From: Limnohabitans sp.
Lineage (GTDB): Bacteria; Planctomycetota; Phycisphaerae; Phycisphaerales; SM1A02
Assembly: GCA_030054275.1 (NCBI GenBank)
Contig: JASGCF010000026.1
Location: 1 to 16,183 of the forward strand
DNA: 16,183 nt
Reading direction: 5' to 3'
Each line of letters begins with the position of its first letter. Position 1 is the first letter of the stretch. A program made the translations under genes and the position numbers. Of the stretch, positions 1 to 7,938 are shown piece after piece. Below the pieces are notes generated by a model, which did no database searches, had not been told where the DNA came from, and saw only the letters and a list, made by a program, of their open reading frames with translations.

Positions 1-228
1 CGTATCGAATACGACGACGCAGACGCGTTTGGGGGTAGTGACGGCGGGGAGGGTATGGATGCAGCGGAACTCTTCCCTGTCGGCTCGATGGTGCGTCATC
101 CGATGTTTGGCGTTGGAAAGATCGAATATCTCGCGCGGGGCTTTGGCGGAACGCGCGCGCGGATCGCCTTCCGGTCGGTCGGGCTCAAGACGCTGATCGT
201 CGAGCACGCGAAACTCAGCCGCGCCTAA
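1..228 (+). CDS. C-terminal fragment of a PcrA/UvrD-type DNA helicase (5' end outside window)
   Basis: Frame 1 is open from the first base to a TAA at 226-228, giving 75 residues. After an acidic, Gly-rich linker (residues 1-18) comes a small Tudor-like module with the pattern GSMVRHPMFGVGKI (residues 28-41), then RARIAFRSVGLKTLIVEHAKL. In superfamily 1A helicases of the PcrA/UvrD group this V-x-H-x-x-F-G-x-G pattern followed by a G-x-K-x-L-x-x-x-x-A-x-L ending is the usual C-terminal domain, which contacts RNA polymerase. All ATPase motifs lie outside the window, so activity cannot be judged. The family call rests only on this tail. It is unrelated in sequence to the AddA helicase at the right edge of the window, although both are superfamily 1. 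PcrA and UvrD cannot be told apart from this fragment. Confidence 0.82.
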   Translation, partial: RIEYDDADAFGGSDGGEGMDAAELFPVGSMVRHPMFGVGKIEYLARGFGGTRARIAFRSVGLKTLIVEHAKLSRA

Positions 229-305
229 GTGTGCGCTGCGCGTTTGAAGCGCCATTTGTCGGATTGTGACCGCGCACATTGCTCGGATGATTTGTCACAT
301 TCGAG

Positions 306-333
306 TTGGCATCGGCGAGAACAGAGGTATCTT
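306..333 (+). promoter_or_regulatory. Possible sigma-70-like promoter for the 745-residue secreted protein
   Basis: TTGGCA at 306-311 (five of six matches to TTGACA), a 16-base spacer, then TATCTT at 328-333 (four of six matches to TATAAT). It lies about 80 bases before the ATG at 415, in the 186-base gap after the helicase. This is a by-eye match only. Planctomycete promoters are poorly defined, so confidence is low. Confidence 0.3.
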
Positions 334-403
334 TCGCCCTTCCTCTCGTCCCGTCTGCACTCGGCGTCCTGAGCGCAGCACGAAATCGCGGCGAGATGTG
401 ACT

Positions 404-409
404 GAGGAG
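404..409 (+). promoter_or_regulatory. Ribosome binding site for the secreted repeat protein
   Basis: GAGGAG sits five bases before the ATG at 415. It is a strong Shine-Dalgarno match and fixes this start, which also gives a good signal peptide. Confidence 0.7.
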
Positions 410-414
410 ATCCC

Positions 415-2652
415 ATGGCACAGTTTGGATGGCTGTCGAGCGTTGTTCTTGCGTTTTCGTCGCTCTTGATGTCGAACGCGACGGTCGCGCGTGCGGATCT
501 GGGAACCAGTACCAGCAACTGGAGTTCTTACGGCAATTGGGGCTACTGCTACACAGCGACCTTCGGCCAGACATTCGTCGGCAACGGTGAGGCGTGCTCT
601 GGATTCCGGTTTCGGTTCTACAACGAGTCGTGCTGTGCCTATGTGCCGTTCCGCGCCGTGCTTTGTCGATGGGATGCGCAGAACAATCGTGCGATTGGCC
701 CGATTCTTGCGCAAGCAGATTCGCAATACTCCAACTACGGCTGCTGTTGGTTCGACAAGACCATCACTTTCGCGAACCGTGTTCCGTTGGTGCAAGGCGA
801 GAACTATGTCGTCTTCTTTTCTGTGACTCCGTGGTGGAATCAGTACGGATGTCGCAACGCCGAGTTTGCCATCCGACCAGACTCTGACTACACGCAAGGC
901 TCGATGTACATCCTCGGAAACGGTTCGGATCCGAATCAGTGGACGACTTCGTCTTGGAGCCATGTCGGTTACGACATCAACTTCACGGTCTACACCACCA
1001 ACGACTGCGACGGCAACGGCATTCCGGACTCAACCGAAATCGCGGCCGGCACAGCACCCGACTGCAATGCCAACGGCCTGAGTGATCTTTGCGAAGGCTT
1101 GGCGCCAGGCGCTCAGTCGTATGACGGCGAGCCGCGCGGCCCAATCGGCGCGACTGCGAGCGTGACCTACGAATTCGATCGCGTGTTGCCCGCGCAGGGC
1201 GATGTGTCGCTGCGCATCAGCGCCAATGCGGATATCTCGGCAACGCACGAGTTTCTCTTGGTGACCGTTGGATTTGGAGCAGCGCGCGCTGTCTTCACGG
1301 GCGCAGAGAGCGATTGTGCGTGGCATGAACAGACCATCACCATTCCGCGCGATGAGTTCAACGCTGCCATCGTGAAGGACACGCTTGTCGTGACAGTTTC
1401 AGGAAGTCCGACGGTGGACGCAGCCGCGTGCGGCGGCGAGTCGCAGGTGGCGTTGCACTTGGAGTACACAGAGGCGTACCGCGACTGTAATGACAATCTC
1501 GTGAGTGACTTCGCAGATATCTGTGAGGGTACGAGTGTCGATTGCAATGCAAATCGCAATCCGGACGAGTGCGACATCGCCTCGGGTGCTTCGGCCGATG
1601 TCGATGGCGATGGAACACCGGATGAGTGTCAGCCCGATTGCAACAATGATGCCCGCCCAGACGCGTTCCAGATTTTCATCGGCGAAGAGCCGGATTGCAA
1701 CGCGAACAGGAAGCCTGACGAGTGTGATCTCTACACCGGAGGCGGCAGCGTTGATTGCAACGCGAACGGCGTGCCGGATGAGTGCGATATCGCAGCGGGA
1801 ACAGCGTTGGACTGCGACCTCGATGGCAAGATTGATTCCTGTGCGCTGTCGCAGGGCGTTGTGCCAGACTGCAACGCGAACGGTGTTCCCGACTCGTGCG
1901 ACATCGCGAGCGGCTTCGCGCAAGACTGCGATGAGGACGGGAACCCGGACTCCTGCAATATTGCGGGCGTGTGGCGATCAACGCCGACGCAGACACCCTT
2001 TTACAGCAGCTATCCACTGCAGCACACGATGACTGGGTTGCAGCCTGTTGAGCAGGATGTCACGGTTGAACTGCAGTACTACGCGTATACCTATGGCTAC
2101 TACGGGCAATATGTCCGCCTCTACCTTGACGGCGGTGAGTACTACTCGTTCATTGACAACTACTGGGGTGGCTGCAGTCAGTCCTCAAAGGCATTCAATG
2201 TCTCGCGCGACACATGGAACTCGCTCGTGTCCGATGGGCAGGTACAGGTCTATGTTGTGCAGGAATCTGGTGCGCAATGCAGCAGCTACGGCGGCTACGC
2301 CCGCGTCCGCGTCCTTGTGCAACCACCCGCCCTCGACTGCAACTCCAACGGCATCCCAGACGACTGTGATGTCGATTCCGGCTTCGACCACGACTGCAAC
2401 AACAACGGTGCCCTTGACGGCTGCGATATCGCCAATGGCGCCGAAGACGACAACAAGAACGGCTATCCAGATCCGTGTGAACTTGATCGCGGCGATTTGA
2501 ACATGGACGGCGTTGTTGCCGGTCAAGATCTTGCGATCCTGCTTTCGTATTGGGGTGGCACGGGTTACACCATCGGCGACATGAATCACGATGGCGTGAT
2601 CGACGGCGCTGACTTGGCGATCATGCTGTCAAATTGGGGCGAGACGCTGTAG
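415..2652 (+). CDS. Secreted DCN-repeat protein with C-terminal dockerin-like calcium-binding pair
   Basis: This 745-residue protein starts with a signal peptide: hydrophobic stretch at residues 6-20, likely cleavage after VARA at 27. Residues 28-196 form a Cys- and aromatic-rich beta-sandwich-like domain with a GQTFVGNG motif, like carbohydrate- or anchor-associated domains of secreted proteins. Fourteen units of the type DCNxNGxPDxCDIAxG occur in three blocks (197-231, 357-517, 641-692). They resemble thrombospondin type 3 repeats: Asp-rich and probably Ca-binding. Between the blocks lie two beta-rich domains (about 232-356 and 518-640) that look like diverged copies of each other. The end (693-745) holds two EF-hand-like loops, GDLNMDGVV and GDMNHDGVI, each followed by DLAI(L/M)LSxWG, which is a dockerin-like pair. 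No catalytic motif is visible. A surface or extracellular structural or adhesive role is inferred. The gene stands alone, with a possible terminator downstream. Confidence 0.85.
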   Translation: MAQFGWLSSVVLAFSSLLMSNATVARADLGTSTSNWSSYGNWGYCYTATFGQTFVGNGEACSGFRFRFYNESCCAYVPFRAVLCRWDAQNNRAIGPILAQADSQYSNYGCCWFDKTITFANRVPLVQGENYVVFFSVTPWWNQYGCRNAEFAIRPDSDYTQGSMYILGNGSDPNQWTTSSWSHVGYDINFTVYTTNDCDGNGIPDSTEIAAGTAPDCNANGLSDLCEGLAPGAQSYDGEPRGPIGATASVTYEFDRVLPAQGDVSLRISANADISATHEFLLVTVGFGAARAVFTGAESDCAWHEQTITIPRDEFNAAIVKDTLVVTVSGSPTVDAAACGGESQVALHLEYTEAYRDCNDNLVSDFADICEGTSVDCNANRNPDECDIASGASADVDGDGTPDECQPDCNNDARPDAFQIFIGEEPDCNANRKPDECDLYTGGGSVDCNANGVPDECDIAAGTALDCDLDGKIDSCALSQGVVPDCNANGVPDSCDIASGFAQDCDEDGNPDSCNIAGVWRSTPTQTPFYSSYPLQHTMTGLQPVEQDVTVELQYYAYTYGYYGQYVRLYLDGGEYYSFIDNYWGGCSQSSKAFNVSRDTWNSLVSDGQVQVYVVQESGAQCSSYGGYARVRVLVQPPALDCNSNGIPDDCDVDSGFDHDCNNNGALDGCDIANGAEDDNKNGYPDPCELDRGDLNMDGVVAGQDLAILLSYWGGTGYTIGDMNHDGVIDGADLAIMLSNWGETL

Positions 2653-2709
2653 GTTCCGCTTGGCCGCCGCGTCTCGTCGACGGCGCACCCATGCTCCGTC
2701 AACAACGCG

Positions 2710-2732
2710 CCGCGAAACTGCGCGGAAATTTT
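2710..2732 (+). terminator. Possible intrinsic terminator after the secreted repeat protein
   Basis: CCGCG (2710-2714), loop AAACTG, CGCGG (2721-2725), then AAATTTT ending at 2732. The five-base-pair GC stem is short and the T run has only four bases, so this is a weak candidate. It lies 58 bases after the stop codon and before the oxidoreductase gene. Confidence 0.35.
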
Positions 2733-2779
2733 CACGCGCCGCTGTTCTGAGGTCGAACCGTCGTGCGCTTTGTGGTTGA

Positions 2780-4237
2780 ATGCGCCCTATGAGCATCACC
2801 CGTCGCCGTTTCGTTCTGACCACGCTTGCCACGCCTGTCGCTGTTGGCGCTGCCGGACTCGCTTCGCAGATTGCCTCCGCAACGGCACCAGCGTTTCTGT
2901 CGCGCGGCCTCCATCAGAATTCGAAGTTGCGACTTTTGAAGGTTGGTTGCGGCGGCATGGGGCAAAGCGATCTCAGCGAACTCGTCGGTCACAAGATGAT
3001 CGAAGTGGTTGGCTTGGTGGATGTCGATCAGCGCCAACTTGACGGTTGGACGCTTGATTCGAAGAACGACAAGGGTGAGACCCGCAAGGCTCGCTTGCCT
3101 GGTGTTGCGACCTTCCGCGATTGGCGCGAGGCCTACGCGAAACTCGACAAGAACTTCGATGCCATGTGCTGTTCGACCGCAGATCACATGCATGCACCGA
3201 TTTCGATGGCGGCCATGAACATGGGCAAGCATGTCTATTGCCAGAAGCCGTTGGCGCAGGGCGCGTGGGAAAATCGCGCGCTCGCAGAGGCTGCTGCTCG
3301 CATGCCCAAGGTCGTGACGCAAATGGGCACGCAGCGCATTGCAACGAAGTTCCGTCAGTTCGGCGGCAAACTCATCCGCGATGGCGTCATCGGCCCGGTC
3401 AAAGAGGTGTACGCATGGACCAATCGTCCGGCCGGTTGGTGGCCACAGGGAAATCCGCGTCCGACCGGCAGCGATCCAATTCCATCGTGGCTCTCGTGGG
3501 ATCTCTTCCTCGGCACCTCTGCGGATCGGCCGTACAAGGATGGCTACACGCCATTCGCGTGGCGCGGCACCATCGATTGGGGCACCGGTGCATTCGGCGA
3601 CATGGGTTGCCACATGCTCGATGTTCCGTTCTACGAACTGGATCTCGGTGCACCGATCTCTGCCGTCTGCAATCCGGTCAAGGCTTCGAGCGATCAATTC
3701 CCAGAGAGTGAGTCGGTCGTGGTGAAGTACGGTCCGAACAAGATGACTTCAAAGGACGGCCTGACGCTGAAGTGGTTTGACGGCGGCCAATTCCCAGATT
3801 TCAACGCCCTCGGACTGCCGGAAGGTTGGGAAGGTGGCGAGCAAGGCAAGAGTGCTGTGAAGGGCGACGGCGGCGTGATTCTTGTCGGCGAGAAGGGCAC
3901 GATGTGGTTCCCGATCGAATACGCGTGGTCGCGCGTCTTCGTGGATGGAAAGCCAATCGAACTCGACACAAAGGGCTTCGAAGCCTCATTCACCAAGACA
4001 AATCACTGGCACAATTGGGTCGACGCCTGCATCGCGGGCAAGAAGGATGCCTGCGCATCGCGCTTCGAGAAGGGCGGCAAGATGTGTGAAAGCCTTTCGA
4101 TCGGTGCGATGAGTTGTATCGAGCCGGGGAAGGTGCTTGAGTACGACGCAGCGAAGTGCGTCTTCAAGAACAGCCCAGCGGCGAGTGCTGCGCTTCGCCG
4201 AACCTACCGCAAGGGTTGGGAAGTCTCCGGACTCTGA
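2780..4237 (+). CDS. Tat-exported Gfo/Idh/MocA family NAD(P)-dependent oxidoreductase
   Basis: The 485-residue protein begins with a twin-arginine signal: TRRRFVLT (residues 7-14), a hydrophobic run to about residue 36, and a likely cut near SATA. The N-terminal Rossmann fold follows, with strand and nucleotide loop LLKVGCGGMGQ (52-62) and VVGLVDVD (77-83). The family's catalytic Lys motif appears as CQKP (154-157), with Gln in place of the usual Glu, as is common in planctomycete paralogs. The second signature is GDMGCHMLD (273-281), giving the Asp/His pair of the active site. The C-terminal half is the expected alpha/beta substrate domain. Family members oxidise or reduce sugars, inositols and related polyols using tightly bound NAD(P). 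The substrate here cannot be read from sequence. The folded, cofactor-loaded enzyme would act outside the cytoplasm. ATG codons at 2780 and 2789 are both possible; neither has a clear Shine-Dalgarno, and the second gives MSITRRRF, an equally good Tat start. Confidence 0.9.
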   Translation: MRPMSITRRRFVLTTLATPVAVGAAGLASQIASATAPAFLSRGLHQNSKLRLLKVGCGGMGQSDLSELVGHKMIEVVGLVDVDQRQLDGWTLDSKNDKGETRKARLPGVATFRDWREAYAKLDKNFDAMCCSTADHMHAPISMAAMNMGKHVYCQKPLAQGAWENRALAEAAARMPKVVTQMGTQRIATKFRQFGGKLIRDGVIGPVKEVYAWTNRPAGWWPQGNPRPTGSDPIPSWLSWDLFLGTSADRPYKDGYTPFAWRGTIDWGTGAFGDMGCHMLDVPFYELDLGAPISAVCNPVKASSDQFPESESVVVKYGPNKMTSKDGLTLKWFDGGQFPDFNALGLPEGWEGGEQGKSAVKGDGGVILVGEKGTMWFPIEYAWSRVFVDGKPIELDTKGFEASFTKTNHWHNWVDACIAGKKDACASRFEKGGKMCESLSIGAMSCIEPGKVLEYDAAKCVFKNSPAASAALRRTYRKGWEVSGL

Positions 4238-4252
4238 GCGTCGTCGGATCGC

Positions 4253-4798
4253 ATGTCTGAATCGCCCGCAGCATCGCGTGGGCCCACAACGGGCGAGCCG
4301 CGCTACTGGCTTTCTTGCGGCGATGGCCGCGAGTATGGTCCGTACACGGTGGATGCGTTGCGTCGTTTCGTCGACGAAGGACGCGTGACCGCAGATTGCA
4401 TGGTGTGCGCCGCAGATGCGGTCGGCAGGGCGCCTCACTGGGTTCCTGTGAACACGGTGCTTGGAGTCGGCGTCGCTCCGCCCATTTCTCCTCCCCAAGT
4501 GACACCACGCCCCATCAACCGACGGTTGAGTTTGGTGCCGTCGATCGCTGCCACGATTGCCAGTTTGCTCTTCTGCTGTATCCCCGTGGGTATTCCTGCC
4601 TTGGTGTACGCCATGCAGGCGAACGCTCGATTTGAAGCGGGGGATGAAGAGGGTGGCCTGAAGAGCGAGCGCCACGCGCGCGGGTGGTTGATCGCTGCGT
4701 GGGTGCTTGTTGCAATCGGATTCGTGATGAGCGCCGTGACGCTGTACGGATCGCTTGAAGCGTTGGATTCGCTGTTGCGGATGGCGCCGAGCGCGTGA
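4253..4798 (+). CDS. GYF_2 domain plus CD225/dispanin-like membrane protein
   Basis: This 181-residue protein has two recognisable parts. Residues 18-70 match the GYF_2 pattern: an aromatic start (YWLS), then GREYGPYTVDALRRFVDEG and a final W-V-P. In GYF-type domains the G-P-Y/F surface binds proline-rich or other peptides. A Pro-rich linker (75-90) leads to a CD225/dispanin-like region (about 95-168): first hydrophobic segment SIAATIASLLFCCIPVGIPALVYAM with the typical Cys-Cys and G-x-x-A-L-x-Y, then a basic/acidic loop with GDEEGGLKSERHA, then the second hydrophobic helix (145-166). CD225 covers the fold of interferon-induced transmembrane proteins, which insert as a re-entrant helix plus a membrane span; the bacterial function is not known. 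The gene starts 15 bases after the oxidoreductase stop, so co-transcription is likely. There is no signal peptide, so the GYF_2 part should be cytoplasmic. Confidence 0.8.
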   Translation: MSESPAASRGPTTGEPRYWLSCGDGREYGPYTVDALRRFVDEGRVTADCMVCAADAVGRAPHWVPVNTVLGVGVAPPISPPQVTPRPINRRLSLVPSIAATIASLLFCCIPVGIPALVYAMQANARFEAGDEEGGLKSERHARGWLIAAWVLVAIGFVMSAVTLYGSLEALDSLLRMAPSA

Positions 4799-4833
4799 GA
4801 TGATTTCTCATGGCGACCTGTGGGTGTATGCAT

Positions 4834-4852
4834 GCGTGCGTCAGTTGCACGC
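4834..4852. terminator. Hairpin at the junction of convergent genes
   Basis: GCGTGC (4834-4839), loop of seven bases, GCACGC (4847-4852): a perfect six-base-pair stem between the convergent CD225-like gene and the metalloprotease gene, overlapping the last codons of the latter. A weaker TGAGA/TCTCA hairpin lies at 4796-4810. Neither has a T run, so bidirectional termination is only a possibility. Confidence 0.25.
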
Positions 4853-7777
4853 GCCCCATGCAGCGAGGAGTGCGCTGAGATCTGCTGCGTCGGTGATGCC
4901 GTTGCCATCGATGTCGCCGCCCGCCGCACCCCCGCCCGCCATACCCCACGACCCGAGCAGCGTCGAGAGATCTGCTGCGTCAACAGCGCCGTTGTCGTCA
5001 AGATCCGCCGGACACGCTGGCGCGCACTCGTCAGGCACGCCGTTGCCGTTGGTGTCTTGCGAAATCCCAAGCGCGATGTCGCGGATGTCGGGTGAACCGT
5101 TGCCGTTACAGTCGAGCGCTGCCGCGTATTCAACGAGGTATGCAACAGCCGTGTTTCCACTGGGTTGGTCGTCCCATGTGGCGCGAATCGCACCATCTGC
5201 TGTCCAGTAGCGGGCGCGATCGCCAGAGTTGTTCGGCTCACCCGGTGCCCATTGCGTGAAGCCCCATGCTTCGCCGTTCGACCAACGCCAACTTCCCGAC
5301 GCCTTGTACGCGCCGATCCACGGGCCTTGGCCGCCAGACCAACCTGTGGGGTTGGACGAGAGTGTGCTGAAGACGAAGTCTGCTTCAGCTTGCGAAGTGA
5401 TCGAGATGAGTTTGCCGCCACGCGCGTTCGCTGCGGTATTCGCAGCGGTCCAGTTGATGGCAGATGAAGCCAGCACGAGTTCGTACGCACTTCCGTTTCC
5501 GCCGCATGATGTTGGCCACCACGCGATCAAAAGATCGGCGCGCGATGTGCAAGTATCAACGAGTCCGTCTCCGTTTGCGTCAGCCGCGGTTCCAGCGTCG
5601 ATCGAACAGAGATCGAGGACGCCGTCCATATTGCAATCAAGCGCGTTGCGCCACGCGATGGAGTTGCACGCAACGCAGGCTGTTGTCGTCGTGTTGCCAC
5701 CGAGGCTTTGATACGCCCCCGAAATGTTGTTTGGCGCTCCGCCACACAAGGACGACTGACCGACTTGCCCAGTCACGCCGCCTTCGAAGCGAAGCGCGCC
5801 GCCCGCGCCAGTTGCCGTGCACGCGACCGTGGTCGATGAGAGCATCTTGCAGGAGCCAAGTCCGCTTGCGAGGATTGCGCCGCCGTTGCCAGCGGTCGCG
5901 GCGCACTTGAAAAAGTCGCAGCGCTGCACGAGATAGGTTCCTGTCTCACAGTGCACCGCGCCGCCAGACGCGGCTGTCGTGCGATCGAAGACGCAGTCCT
6001 CGATGGTCACTGTTGCGTTGCGTGCATGCATCGCGCCGCCCTTCGCGGTCGCCGTCGTGCGAATGAAGCGGCAATTCCGCACGATCGCGTTCGCGCCATC
6101 AACTTGAATCGCTGCGCCATCGGCTGCAGCAGCATCATGGATTGTGAAGCCATCGACCACGGCGCCAGCAGCGCTTGCGCCAGCAATGAGGACGCCGCGG
6201 CCCGCGTTTGCGTCGATGAAAGTCGCTGACGGACCGAACTGCGAACGCAATCGCACTGGTTTACCTTTGAAATCGACGCGCTCGTAACGACCAGGTGCGA
6301 CGAGAATCTCGGCACCGGCGGATGAGTCTGCGAAATCGATCGCGGCTTGCAGGGTCTGCGCCGTTGCGCCGCAGACTCGGCCAACAAGAATTGTTCCAGA
6401 GGTCGTGACCGTGACGCGCACATCTGCCGTGTCCGTGAGTCCGCCAGCATCACGCAGCGTGTAGTTGAAGGTGTCGCTTCCGAAGAATCCGGCTGGGGGT
6501 GTGTATCGCAGACGCGTCGCGGCACCCGCGCCCACACGCGTGATCGAACCGCCACGCGCGCTGGTGGTATCGAAGGTCTCAATCACAAGTGCTTCGCAGG
6601 AAAAGTCTGTGTCGTTTGCGAGCACATCCAAATCTGTGCCTGTCGAGCCGCCTGCGACCGTGAAGCGATCCATCTGCGCGTCAGGGGGAATAGGCATTTC
6701 CACCGCTGGATCTTCGGAGAGACACCCGACCGCGTTGCGATGCGAGGTCATGATGTTCTTGTCATTCGGGCCCATCCACAGGCATCCGCCGCACATCGTG
6801 TCGCACGGCTCGTCCGCGCAGTGCGGCGCGTTGAAGTTGTGGCCGACTTCGTGGCACATGACATTCGCGTCTGCGAATCGCGTCATACCAACACCGTACT
6901 GGCTGCATACAACTCCAACCCACGCGACGCCAGCGATGCCGTCTGAGTAGCCTGTGCCGCTGAACATGTGGACGAGATCGCGTTCGTACAGCGTGGTGTT
7001 GGTCCACTCGACACGCGCGCGATCGAGCACAGCACCGGCTGCGGTGAGGCCTGCGTACGGATCGGTCGCCGGATCGGTGCGCACAATGATGGCGCTCGTC
7101 GCAAACGACACACCAACATGCTTCTCGTACACCGCATCGACGGTGTTCATCGTTTGCACGATGGCAGCGGTCGTATTGGCAACTGCTGGGCCGTAGGCTT
7201 GGAAGAAGAGCGAGTCGCTGTCGATGAGAAAGACACACTGTCGCCGACACGATGTGCCAGCGACGCCGCCGTCACCGCCGCCGCCGCCGTTGCTGTCGCT
7301 CGGAAGTACCGACGCAGGGAGTGACGCTTCGAAGCCTTTCGCAATGCCCGACTCACACTCGGCCCCGCACGCGACCTCACCGGACATGCGGCGCGCTGCT
7401 CGGAGGACTGCCGCGTTGCGTGCGCCGCGCGCGTTCGGTCGACCGAGCGAAAGCAGCGCGGTTTCGGGCACTTCGTAGAGCGATCCGTCGCGGTGATCGA
7501 CCACTTGCGCGCGCATGGAACCATCGCGCAGCGTGGCACACAGCGACCAGTCGGCGGTCATCCCTTGCAGGGCGCGCACACCGAGTTTGCGGGTGGTTGT
7601 GTGCTCGATGCCCTGCGCGCTGTGGATCTCGACCAACGCGTCCTCGAACTCTGCGACCGGCCGCATTTCGAAGCCAACAACCGTTCCGTCGAGATCAACC
7701 CGCAGGAATGCTGGAGTCGGGGGTGCGGGCAGCAGCGGAAGCGCTGCGGAGAGGATTGCAGAAAGAGTCGCTGGCAT
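4841..7777 (-). CDS. Secreted reprolysin-like metalloprotease with Ig-like, beta-helix, C-type lectin and dockerin-like modules
   Basis: A 978-residue mosaic. A hydrophobic N-terminus with a weak n-region (1-20) probably directs export. Residues 25-110 resemble a reprolysin propeptide (SLCATLRDGSMRAQVVDHRDG, with a Cys that could act as a cysteine switch). Residues 178-352 are a metzincin protease: zinc motif HEVGHNFNAPH (309-319) and Met-turn NIMTS (341-345), so the three zinc His and catalytic Glu310 are all present. Residues 370-458 form an Ig/cadherin-like module (DVLANDT, TPPAGFFGSDTFNY). Residues 474-700 are a right-handed beta-helix with repeated GGA(I/M/V/L) turns. DCN-type linkers at 713-746 and 888-920 flank a C-type lectin-like domain (762-884) with WIGAY, EPN (847-849) and WDD (868-870) but no canonical disulfide Cys. 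The end (922-978) is a dockerin-like pair, DLDDNGAVDAADL and DIDGNGITDAADL, finishing in WGACN. Role inferred: extracellular proteolysis with glycan binding. Confidence 0.88.
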   Translation of the reverse strand: MPATLSAILSAALPLLPAPPTPAFLRVDLDGTVVGFEMRPVAEFEDALVEIHSAQGIEHTTTRKLGVRALQGMTADWSLCATLRDGSMRAQVVDHRDGSLYEVPETALLSLGRPNARGARNAAVLRAARRMSGEVACGAECESGIAKGFEASLPASVLPSDSNGGGGGDGGVAGTSCRRQCVFLIDSDSLFFQAYGPAVANTTAAIVQTMNTVDAVYEKHVGVSFATSAIIVRTDPATDPYAGLTAAGAVLDRARVEWTNTTLYERDLVHMFSGTGYSDGIAGVAWVGVVCSQYGVGMTRFADANVMCHEVGHNFNAPHCADEPCDTMCGGCLWMGPNDKNIMTSHRNAVGCLSEDPAVEMPIPPDAQMDRFTVAGGSTGTDLDVLANDTDFSCEALVIETFDTTSARGGSITRVGAGAATRLRYTPPAGFFGSDTFNYTLRDAGGLTDTADVRVTVTTSGTILVGRVCGATAQTLQAAIDFADSSAGAEILVAPGRYERVDFKGKPVRLRSQFGPSATFIDANAGRGVLIAGASAAGAVVDGFTIHDAAAADGAAIQVDGANAIVRNCRFIRTTATAKGGAMHARNATVTIEDCVFDRTTAASGGAVHCETGTYLVQRCDFFKCAATAGNGGAILASGLGSCKMLSSTTVACTATGAGGALRFEGGVTGQVGQSSLCGGAPNNISGAYQSLGGNTTTTACVACNSIAWRNALDCNMDGVLDLCSIDAGTAADANGDGLVDTCTSRADLLIAWWPTSCGGNGSAYELVLASSAINWTAANTAANARGGKLISITSQAEADFVFSTLSSNPTGWSGGQGPWIGAYKASGSWRWSNGEAWGFTQWAPGEPNNSGDRARYWTADGAIRATWDDQPSGNTAVAYLVEYAAALDCNGNGSPDIRDIALGISQDTNGNGVPDECAPACPADLDDNGAVDAADLSTLLGSWGMAGGGAAGGDIDGNGITDAADLSALLAAWGACN

Positions 7778-7938
7778 GGACTCTGCATCATGCCACGCGA
7801 CAGGGCCGCTCCAAGCGATGAACTTCGATCGATGGGCAGATTCCCAGTCGATGTGCGTGGAATATCGGCCGCCAGTGCGGGACGGGATTTCTCACGCCCT
7901 AGACATGGCCCGCGTTTGAGTCGCGTCGTGTGCTCTGT

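Noticed and set aside
295..963. Minus-strand frame of 222 codons opposite the start of the secreted repeat protein
   Set aside because: It is Arg-rich with no recognisable domain, and it overlaps a plus-strand gene with a strong ribosome binding site and signal peptide.
2491..2652. Cellulosome dockerin
   Set aside because: The loops are dockerin-like, but no cohesin, scaffoldin or glycoside hydrolase is present in the window, and such endings are common in planctomycete exported proteins.
4253..4798. Antiviral defence gene because of the IFITM-like fold
   Set aside because: No other defence gene lies nearby and the neighbour is a metabolic oxidoreductase. Fold similarity alone does not support a defence role.
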